A stretch of 8,720 nucleotides of DNA from DASZGL01 sp035938875 (GTDB lineage: Bacteria > Chloroflexota > Dormibacteria > Aeolococcales > Aeolococcaceae), in assembly GCA_035938875.1 (NCBI GenBank), contig DASZGL010000123.1, positions 1-8,720 on the forward strand, written 5' to 3'. The translations under genes and the position numbers were made by a program. The notes beneath the pieces were generated by a model. It had not been told where the DNA came from. It did no database searches and saw nothing but the letters and a program-made list of their open reading frames with translations. Shown piece by piece: positions 1 to 5,447 of this stretch (positions are counted from its first letter, which is position 1; the number at the start of each line of letters is the position of its first letter).

Positions 1-129
1 CACGAACGCACTCGCACCGCGGATGACCACCACCGCGCCGAGGAGCAGCGACGCGCTCGTGACCAGCGGGAAAGCCCATGCTGGCAGGCGCTCGGCGACT
101 CGGTATGCGGTCGGCTGGGCCGCGGTCAC
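1..129 (-). CDS. Partial N-terminus of a probable membrane protein
   Basis: A minus-strand frame open to the left edge starts at a GTG at 129-127 and gives 43 visible residues. They begin V/M-TAAQPTAYRVAERL and continue into a hydrophobic stretch (WAFPLVTSASLLLGAVVVI, about residues 19-37) that looks like a first transmembrane helix after a short cytoplasmic N-terminus. The gene would be divergent from lexA and share the 130-261 intergenic region. No clear ribosome-binding site precedes the GTG. An ATG at 139-137 opens a different frame that gives an Arg/Pro-rich translation without a membrane segment, so I prefer the GTG. The family cannot be named from so few residues. The call rests on composition and gene orientation only. 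Confidence 0.4.
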   Translation of the reverse strand, partial: MTAAQPTAYRVAERLPAWAFPLVTSASLLLGAVVVIRGASAFV

Positions 130-192
130 GGCGCGACATTCTCGCAGTTGGCGACCCACCGGCCAGGTCCCGCAGGGCCAACTGAAGCCCCC

Positions 193-206
193 CGAACATT
201 AGTTTG
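193..206. promoter_or_regulatory. LexA (SOS) box in the lexA promoter
   Basis: The sequence CGAACATTAGTTTG has the Gram-positive LexA operator form CGAAC-N4-GTTCG, with a single arm mismatch (GTTTG for GTTCG). It overlaps the predicted -35 element (204-209) of the lexA promoter. This fits the autoregulation that is standard for lexA. The assignment is by motif and position only. Confidence 0.75.
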
Positions 207-232
207 CGTTTCTGCCGGAACCGTGCTACAGT
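204..232 (+). promoter_or_regulatory. Predicted lexA promoter
   Basis: A -35 TTGCGT (204-209) is followed after 17 bases by a -10 TACAGT (227-232). The -10 is preceded by TGC, an extended -10 feature. The predicted transcription start is near 239, leaving a leader of about 23 bases that contains the AAAGAGGA ribosome-binding site (247-254). The LexA box covers the -35, so repressor binding would block RNA polymerase. Confidence 0.6.
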
Positions 233-261
233 CGCGACGCCAGCGCAAAGAGGACTTTTCC

Positions 262-897
262 ATGGCTGACGGACTGAACCCGCGGCAGCGGGAGATCCTC
301 GACTTTCTCCGAGAGCACGCGAGGACGCACGCCTACCCGCCAACGGTGCGCGAAATCGGCCAGGCGGTGGGCCTGAGCTCGTCATCGACCGTACAGAACC
401 ACCTCAACGCACTCGAGCAGAAGGGCCACATTCGCCGCGACCCGACCAAGTCGCGGACGGTGGAGGTCGTGGGCGCCGACCAGGCAGCCAACAGCCGCGT
501 ACACGTGGTGTCGGTGCCGCTGGTCGGACGCGTCGCCGCCGGAGGTCCCATCCTCGCCGAGGAGAACATCGAAGACCGCTTGGCGCTGGGAGCTGAGATC
601 GCCGGGGGCGACGATGCCTTCGCGCTGCATGTGCGCGGCGACAGCATGATCGAATGCGGCATCAACGATGGCGACATGGTCGTCGTCCGGCCGCAGCGTG
701 AGGCGCCCAACGGAGCGATCGTCGTCGCCCGTATCGAGAACGAGCAGACCGGCGAGCACGAGGCGACGGTGAAGCGTTTCTTCCGGGAGTCAGGCAGGGT
801 TCGCCTGCAGCCCGAGAACAGCTCCATGGAGCCGATCTACGCGCGCGACGTGCAGATCGAAGGGGTCGTGGTCGCCGTCGTCCGCGTACTCCGCTGA
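262..897 (+). CDS. lexA: LexA, SOS response transcriptional repressor
   Basis: The 211-residue product is a full-length LexA. Residues 1-70 form the winged-helix DNA-binding domain (LNPRQREILDFL at 5-16; recognition-helix region VGLSSSSTVQNHLNAL). Residues about 84-211 form the S24 self-cleavage domain. The scissile Ala-Gly is A93-G94 in GRVAAGGP. The nucleophile is S128 in RGDSMIE and the general base is K171 in ATVKRFF. All are present, so the protein should respond to RecA filaments by autoproteolysis. The ATG at 262 is chosen because AAAGAGGA lies 7 bases upstream. An in-frame upstream start at 148 would place the promoter and operator inside the gene. The stop lies 10 bases from the stop of the converging lipoprotein gene. 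The DNA-binding domain resembles Bacillota/Chloroflexota LexA more than the typical actinobacterial form; that comparison is from memory. Confidence 0.97.
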   Translation: MADGLNPRQREILDFLREHARTHAYPPTVREIGQAVGLSSSSTVQNHLNALEQKGHIRRDPTKSRTVEVVGADQAANSRVHVVSVPLVGRVAAGGPILAEENIEDRLALGAEIAGGDDAFALHVRGDSMIECGINDGDMVVVRPQREAPNGAIVVARIENEQTGEHEATVKRFFRESGRVRLQPENSSMEPIYARDVQIEGVVVAVVRVLR

Positions 898-907
898 GCT
901 ACTTGAG

Positions 908-2080
908 CTAGAAGAGCGCAACCTGCCCTGCGCCGGACGCCGGCGTGACGCTGTCGATGGTGACGCCGTCATGGCCGTTGGCGAACAGCTGGAGCATCTC
1001 CGCCGAGCCTGAGTGCTTGGCGACGACCAGCGACTGGTCGTGGGTGAAGACGCCGGCGTCGAAGCGCCCGTCGAGGTGGTGCAGGTTGGTCTTCACCCCG
1101 CTGTGCAGCAGCAGCAAACCGAAGTTGTCGTTCAGGCTGATCCCGGCGAAGCCGCCCGCGGCGCTGTCGTCGTACCAGGCAATGGCCGTGCCGTCGTCGC
1201 TGACGGCCATGATGCCGATGTTGTGATGCGCCTCCTGGAGGACGGAGGTCGGTGCTGAGCCGACGGTGAAGGTGCGCAGCGTGTTGAACGGGCCCTGCGG
1301 ACCCGGTCCGGGTGCTGCGTCCGCGTCGTCACCGAGAGCGCTGTGGATGGCGTCGCCGGCGTGTAGGGCGTCGCGGCTGAAATGAGGTCCGGTCGATCCC
1401 GCGGTGTTGGAGACAGCCAGACGGTTGCCGTTGTGCGGATCCATGCGGACTGCGGCCTGAGGCCCGGCGTCGGCGAAGGCGACGATGGCCGTTCCGGCGA
1501 AAGCGTCGGAGGCCCAGACGGTGGGAACGTCGAGGGGGTTGCCGCTGAAGGTTCGCAGCGTGGTAACCGAGTGGCTGGCCAGGGCGACCACACGCAGCGA
1601 GCCACCAAGCGGCGATGAGGTCACCACGACGTAGGCGAATTGACTGTCGTCGGGGCTGAACGCGCCGCCGAACAGCTGGTCACCACCGCCGTCGTACGTC
1701 GTTGACACACCTGAGGCGATGTCGATCATGTGGATGGTGTGGTCGGACCAGGCCACGGCCACCCGCGCGCGGCCGGCGCCGAGCACGACGGCGTCAGCCG
1801 GAATGCTGGCCACGGTATGCGCGCCGGCGCCGCTGAGATCGACGGCGCGGATCTGTTGGGCGCCGGCTCCCTGGGTGACCCAGAGCACGTGCGTCGGCTG
1901 CGCCGTCGCCGTCGAGGTGGCCGTCGTCGTGGTGCTCGTCGACGTCACCGCCGGAGTCGTCGGCGGGAGACTTCCGGATCCGGTCGCCGTCGTCGAGGTG
2001 CCGCTGCCGCATCCGGCGAGGCCGATGATCGACAGCAGCGGCAGCGCGGCAGCCTGGCGCCTCCCTGCTCGGCGCGTCAC
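908..2080 (-). CDS. Lipoprotein with Thr/Ser-rich linker and TolB-like beta-propeller
   Basis: From the GTG at 2080-2078 the product has 390 residues. It starts with a basic n-region (VTRRAGRRQ), a hydrophobic core and a lipobox LAGC with the lipidated cysteine at 24. A Thr/Ser/Pro-rich tether follows (about 25-63). The rest is a beta-rich domain with degenerate blade repeats such as FSPDDSQFAY (141-150), VSDDGTAIAWYD and THDQSLVVAKH, typical of PD40/WD40-like periplasmic propellers. It is therefore likely an extracytoplasmic membrane-anchored protein that binds a ligand or partner, with no catalytic motif seen. The GTG is one base after the stop of the acyl-CoA ligase gene (TGAGGTG), and no good ribosome-binding site precedes it, so translation is probably coupled. 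A longer in-frame extension upstream lies inside the ligase gene and would bury the signal peptide, so I reject it. The substrate is unknown. Confidence 0.85.
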   Translation of the reverse strand: MTRRAGRRQAAALPLLSIIGLAGCGSGTSTTATGSGSLPPTTPAVTSTSTTTTATSTATAQPTHVLWVTQGAGAQQIRAVDLSGAGAHTVASIPADAVVLGAGRARVAVAWSDHTIHMIDIASGVSTTYDGGGDQLFGGAFSPDDSQFAYVVVTSSPLGGSLRVVALASHSVTTLRTFSGNPLDVPTVWASDAFAGTAIVAFADAGPQAAVRMDPHNGNRLAVSNTAGSTGPHFSRDALHAGDAIHSALGDDADAAPGPGPQGPFNTLRTFTVGSAPTSVLQEAHHNIGIMAVSDDGTAIAWYDDSAAGGFAGISLNDNFGLLLLHSGVKTNLHHLDGRFDAGVFTHDQSLVVAKHSGSAEMLQLFANGHDGVTIDSVTPASGAGQVALF

Positions 2081-2081
2081 C

Positions 2082-3716
2082 TCAAACGGCTCGGCTTTCT
2101 GCCGGGATCGACGTGAACTGGGCACGCAGAACCTTCTTGTCGAACTTGCCGACGCTGGTCTTGGGGACCTCGTCGATGAAGACCACCGCATCGGGGAGCC
2201 ACCATCGGGCCACCAGGGGACGCAGGTAGTCGATGAGCTCATCCGCGGTGAGCCGGCCGCGGGCCTCGGGCCGGGGTACGACGCAGGCCAGCGGCCGTTC
2301 GTCCCACTTGGGGTGGGGGACGGCTATCACCGCGGCCTCGAGGACGTCGGGATGGGCCATCAGAAGGCCTTCCAGCTCCACCGAGGAGATCCATTCGCCG
2401 CCCGACTTCACCAGGTCCTTGGTGCGGTCGGCGATGCGCAGGTATCCGAGGCGGTCGATGGTGCCGACGTCGCCGGTGCGCAGCCAGCCGTCGACGAACT
2501 TCTCGTCGCCGCCCTCACCACCGTAGTACGCGCTGGCGATCCAGGGCCCCCTGATCTGGATCTCGCCCATGGTCTCGCCGTCCATCGGGGCTTCCTCGCC
2601 GCTCTCGGTGACGATGCGGATCTCGACGCCTGGCATGGCCTGGCCGATGGAGGTGACGTAGTAGCGCCAGACATCCTCCGACGGGTTCTCGCCAGCCTCG
2701 GCAGGAAGTCGCGAGACAGATCCCAGCGGGCTGGTCTCGGTCATCCCCCAAGCCTGGACGATGGGGACGCCGAGTTCGTTCTTGAAGGCGGCGGAGAGCG
2801 CCGGAGGCACCGCCGAGCCGCCGACGAGTGTCTCGCGCAGCGACGAGAGGTCGGGGTGCTCGCGCCGTGCGTACTCGAGGACGCCGAGCCAGATGGTGGG
2901 CACCCCGGCTGCGAAGGTCACGCGCTCCGATTCGATGAGCGAGCACAGGCCGGCGGGAGTGAGGTCGCGTCCGGGCAGGACCAGGGATGCACCGACCATC
3001 GCCGAGGTGTAGGGAATGCCCCAGCAGTTGGCGTGGAACATGGGCACCACGGCGAGGGCGACGTCGCGCGCGGTGAGCCCCGAGGCCGCGTTGAGCCCCT
3101 GGCCGAAGCTGTGCAGCACCGTGCTGCGGTGGCTGTAGACGACACCCTTGGGATTGCCGGTGGTCCCGCTCGTGTAGCACATCGCCGCCGCCTGGTCCTC
3201 GTCGATGTCGGGCCACTCCAACGGCTCAGCGGCGGCGATGACCGACTCATAGTCGGGCGCGTCACCGTCCTGTGAGGTGTCGTCGCTGTCGGCCAGGACG
3301 ATCACCGGCCGCCGGTGATCCAGCCGTGGTTCGATGCTCCGCCAGGTAGCGAGCAGGCTGCGGTCGCAGAGCACGATGCTGTCGTCGGCGTGGTCGACGA
3401 TGTAGGCGACCTGCTCGGGAAAGAGGCGGATGTTGAGGGTGTGCAGCACCGCGCCCATCGATGGCACGGCCAGATAGGCCTCGAGGTGGCGGTGGGTGTT
3501 CCAGGCGAAGGTCGCCACCCGGTCGCCGGGGCGGATACCCATGTCGCGAAGCGCACCGGCGAGCCGGCGCGCGCGCCTCGCTGTCTCGCCCCAGGTGGTC
3601 CGATGCACGTGTTCACCGACGCGGGCGACGACGGGGCGCTCGGTGAAGACACGCTCGGCGCGGGAGACGATGAAGCGGGGGATGGTCAGCGGGATGTCCA
3701 TCATCAGCCCCTGCAT
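2082..3716 (-). CDS. Fatty-acyl-CoA ligase, AMP-forming (FadD/AlkK-like)
   Basis: This 544-residue enzyme of the ANL superfamily should activate a carboxylic acid, probably a medium- or long-chain fatty acid, to the acyl-adenylate and then the CoA thioester in the cytoplasm. The P-loop-like A3 motif is YTSGTTGNPKG (181-191). The A5 motif is WGMTETSP (323-330). The adenylate-binding TGD is at 414-416. The hinge is RIADRTKDLVKSGGEWIS (427-444), and the catalytic C-terminal lysine is K524 in PKTSVGKFDKK. The N-terminus MQGLMMDIPLTI resembles AlkK-type medium/long-chain ligases. Chain length cannot be read from sequence. The ATG at 3716 is chosen because a perfect AGGAGGTGA lies 5 bases upstream; in-frame codons further upstream are Arg-rich and lack a ribosome site. 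Bases 3731-3883 upstream hold no supported gene. A TTGACG (3792-3787, minus) could be a -35 but has no good -10. The lipoprotein gene is the next in the operon. Confidence 0.93.
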   Translation of the reverse strand: MQGLMMDIPLTIPRFIVSRAERVFTERPVVARVGEHVHRTTWGETARRARRLAGALRDMGIRPGDRVATFAWNTHRHLEAYLAVPSMGAVLHTLNIRLFPEQVAYIVDHADDSIVLCDRSLLATWRSIEPRLDHRRPVIVLADSDDTSQDGDAPDYESVIAAAEPLEWPDIDEDQAAAMCYTSGTTGNPKGVVYSHRSTVLHSFGQGLNAASGLTARDVALAVVPMFHANCWGIPYTSAMVGASLVLPGRDLTPAGLCSLIESERVTFAAGVPTIWLGVLEYARREHPDLSSLRETLVGGSAVPPALSAAFKNELGVPIVQAWGMTETSPLGSVSRLPAEAGENPSEDVWRYYVTSIGQAMPGVEIRIVTESGEEAPMDGETMGEIQIRGPWIASAYYGGEGGDEKFVDGWLRTGDVGTIDRLGYLRIADRTKDLVKSGGEWISSVELEGLLMAHPDVLEAAVIAVPHPKWDERPLACVVPRPEARGRLTADELIDYLRPLVARWWLPDAVVFIDEVPKTSVGKFDKKVLRAQFTSIPAESRAV

Positions 3717-3721
3717 TCGCC

Positions 3722-3730
3722 TCACCTCCT
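3722..3730 (-). promoter_or_regulatory. Strong Shine-Dalgarno of the acyl-CoA ligase gene
   Basis: AGGAGGTGA on the minus strand is a full match to the 16S anti-Shine-Dalgarno and sits 5 bases before the ATG at 3716. It decides the start and implies much stronger initiation than at neighbouring genes, which have weak sites or none. Confidence 0.85.
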
Positions 3731-3883
3731 CATGCGCGGCACCGACCTGCACAGTCCTCGTTGACCGCATGTCCAGCGCGGCACGTCGTCAACTGCTTCG
3801 ACCGCTCGTTCCTGCAATCGTAGGTGCAGACCGAGCCCAGCCATGCAAGGCCATCACGAAGGCGACACCGCCGGCGCCGCGGG

Positions 3884-4405
3884 TCAGGAGCCGTCGAGAT
3901 CCTGGCTACCGGGCCAGCCGCCGGCCGCTCCCACCGCGACAGGCTCGCGACGCCCCGCAGTCGGCGCTTCCTCCGCCGCTTCGGGAGGCTGGGGAAGGTG
4001 AGCCAGGTAGGCGTCGAGAACAACGGCAAGGTCGCCCCACGCCTGGCCGTGGACGGTCACCCTGGTGACACCGGCGTCGTCCTTCATGGCTCCGACGGCG
4101 AGCAGCGGTTGGTCGTGGAAGAGAAGCGGAGCCAGGGGCAGCGCCGCCAGGGGCAGCAGCGCGATGAACAGCGCGGAAACCGCCGTCAGGATGAGGATGG
4201 CGAAGACCGCGATGACCGTGAGGGTAGCCGCGCGGCCGGTGGTGTACCGCTCCTTCTCGCGCGGCGAGAAGACCAGGTAGGTGCTCCCGCGCTCGGTGAC
4301 CCAGGCGCCGGGAACGTCGAGCATCACCAGGTCGTCGAGCAGCCGGGATGCCGGCCGAGAGGTGCGCTGCGTCAGCTGGATGGGCGTCGCGTTGTGCCCG
4401 GTCAT
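3884..4405 (-). CDS. Small membrane protein of unknown function
   Basis: I do not recognise a named family. From the ATG at 4405 the product has 173 residues. A cytoplasmic-looking N-terminal part contains RLLDDLVMLDVPGAWV and STYLVFSPREKERYT. A long hydrophobic stretch follows at about 60-97, interrupted by prolines and long enough for one long or two short membrane helices. A compact segment (about 101-139) contains VTRVTVHGQAWGDLAVVLDA, and the tail is Ala/Pro/Gly-rich. The ATG at 4405 is preferred over one at 4414 because AAGGA at 4420-4416 is 10 bases from the first but only 1 base from the second. An alternative overlapping minus frame (3906-4427) is Arg-rich and lacks the membrane segment. 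The gene is divergent from ctaG, sharing a 102-base gap with repeated half-sites, so a link to respiration or membrane biogenesis is possible but unproven. Confidence 0.75.
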   Translation of the reverse strand: MTGHNATPIQLTQRTSRPASRLLDDLVMLDVPGAWVTERGSTYLVFSPREKERYTTGRAATLTVIAVFAILILTAVSALFIALLPLAALPLAPLLFHDQPLLAVGAMKDDAGVTRVTVHGQAWGDLAVVLDAYLAHLPQPPEAAEEAPTAGRREPVAVGAAGGWPGSQDLDGS

Positions 4406-4420
4406 GGACTGCATATCCTT

Positions 4421-4443
4421 GCGTCAATTGACGCCTTCGCGTC
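4421..4443. repeat. Evenly spaced GCGTC/GACGC half-sites, candidate operator
   Basis: A perfect 14-base palindrome, GCGTCAATTGACGC (4421-4434), overlaps a second inverted repeat, GACGC-CTTC-GCGTC (4430-4443). The result is three 5-base half-sites in alternating orientation, each separated by 4 bases. A further GCGTCAA copy lies at 4476-4482. The cluster sits between the divergent starts at 4405 and 4508, where a regulator binding site would be expected. No regulator family can be assigned from the motif. Confidence 0.5.
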
Positions 4444-4493
4444 GGGCTCCCAACCTTGGCGCATTGCCACTGTTGGCGTCAAGACGATCCTGC

Positions 4494-4499
4494 TACGGT
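4494..4499 (+). promoter_or_regulatory. Candidate -10 element of ctaG
   Basis: TACGGT (4494-4499) is preceded by TGC, giving an extended -10 of the same form as at lexA. It ends 8 bases before the ATG at 4508, so transcription would start at or within a base or two of the start codon. That implies a leaderless or nearly leaderless mRNA. The -35 is poor (TGTTGG at 4471-4476 with a 17-base spacer). Confidence 0.35.
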
Positions 4500-4507
4500 T
4501 CGGCGGG

Positions 4508-5440
4508 ATGACCCCGCCGGCCGCGACCGCGCTGACACTCAGTCCGATCCTGCTCGGCACCCTGGTCACATCCGCCGCCGTCGTCGCCCAGCGCCAGCTC
4601 GCATCACGGTCCCGGGGACTGCCGGCGTCACCTCTGCGGCTCGGCTACGCCGGCATCGGCCTCCTCCTGCTGGCTGTCGCTTTCGTCTCCCCGCTGGCGA
4701 CGGTCGCGGCGCACTACCTGCTCGCCGCCCACCTGGTCCAGGTCACCATGGTGATGGGCTTCGCCCCACCGCTGCTGCTCCTCGCCCTGCCACCGCGGGG
4801 AGATCAGCCACGGCTGCCGGCATGGATTCGCCGGGTGGGCACGGGGCTGGTCTATCCCGGCGTCGCCATCGTCCTGGTGAACCTCGTCTTCTTCGGCTGG
4901 CACGCGCCGGTGATCTACCAGGCCTGTCTCGACCACGAGGAGCTCTACTCGGTGCAGCAGGCCAGCCTGCTCGGGGTCTCGCTGATCTTCTGGTGGCCGA
5001 TCGTCGCACCTGGGGGCAGCGGACGCTCGAGCATGACCTCGCTGATGAAGCTCGGCTACATCCTGCTTGCCACCATCCCCCAGACTTTCGCCGGCCTGGT
5101 CTTCGCCCTGGCGCACCACCCCTTCTACGCCGGCTACGCGAAGGCGCCGCGAGCGTTGGGCATGGACCCCATGACGGACCAGCAGGTCGCCGGCGCGTGC
5201 ATGGCGCTGATCAGCAAGCTGGCGCTCTTCGCGGCGTTCAGCGTCGTCTTCTGGCACCTGCTCGACCCCCACGGGGCTGACGGCGACACCGGCGACGACG
5301 GCGGACCGCCCGACGACCACGACGACGACGCGCCGCAGCCGGTGCGACCCCGGGCACCCGCGTGGCTGGCCATGCTGGAGCGCGGTCCGGTCATCGACGA
5401 GCCCGCGATCGCCCGCCGGGACCGAGTGCTGACGCCGTAG
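4508..5440 (+). CDS. ctaG: Cytochrome c oxidase assembly protein, caa3-type CtaG family
   Basis: The 310-residue product is an integral membrane protein with about seven predicted helices (roughly 10-30, 48-66, 75-95, 113-130, 152-167, 180-203 and 228-251). Family features of Caa3_CtaG are visible: histidines H69 and H75 in AAHYLLAAHLVQ, FAPPLLLLALPP (85-96), WHAPVIY (131-137), FWWPIVAP (161-168), a His pair in LAHHPFYAG (H203, H204), DQQVAGACM (224-232) and WH at 249-250. The family is implicated in assembly of the CuA/CuB-containing oxidase in Bacillus; it is unrelated to the Cox11-type proteins that share the name CtaG. The tail after residue 253 is acidic (DDGGPPDDHDDD) and then basic, longer than I expect for the family. 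The ATG at 4508 is chosen because the preceding in-frame sequence is a non-membrane Arg/Gln-rich read-through. Only a weak GGCGGG precedes it. No oxidase subunit genes are in the window. Confidence 0.92.
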   Translation: MTPPAATALTLSPILLGTLVTSAAVVAQRQLASRSRGLPASPLRLGYAGIGLLLLAVAFVSPLATVAAHYLLAAHLVQVTMVMGFAPPLLLLALPPRGDQPRLPAWIRRVGTGLVYPGVAIVLVNLVFFGWHAPVIYQACLDHEELYSVQQASLLGVSLIFWWPIVAPGGSGRSSMTSLMKLGYILLATIPQTFAGLVFALAHHPFYAGYAKAPRALGMDPMTDQQVAGACMALISKLALFAAFSVVFWHLLDPHGADGDTGDDGGPPDDHDDDAPQPVRPRAPAWLAMLERGPVIDEPAIARRDRVLTP

Positions 5441-5447
5441 GACCCGT

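Noticed and set aside
148..261. N-terminal 38-residue extension of LexA from an ATG at 148
   Set aside because: It has no ribosome site, it would include the LexA box and promoter inside the gene, and normal LexA begins near the ATG at 262, which has a good AAAGAGGA.
1719..3275. Long plus-strand open frame opposite the acyl-CoA ligase and lipoprotein
   Set aside because: It is a mirror of two well-supported minus-strand genes in GC-rich DNA and has no recognisable domain.
3730..4029. A 99-residue minus-strand frame between the ligase and the membrane protein gene
   Set aside because: It has a basic, Cys-scattered composition, overlaps the end of the membrane protein gene in another frame, and has no ribosome site or domain.
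3824..4507. Upstream in-frame extension of CtaG
   Set aside because: The translation is Arg/Gln/Gly-rich, overlaps the opposing membrane protein gene and does not fit the family, which begins shortly before the first membrane helix.
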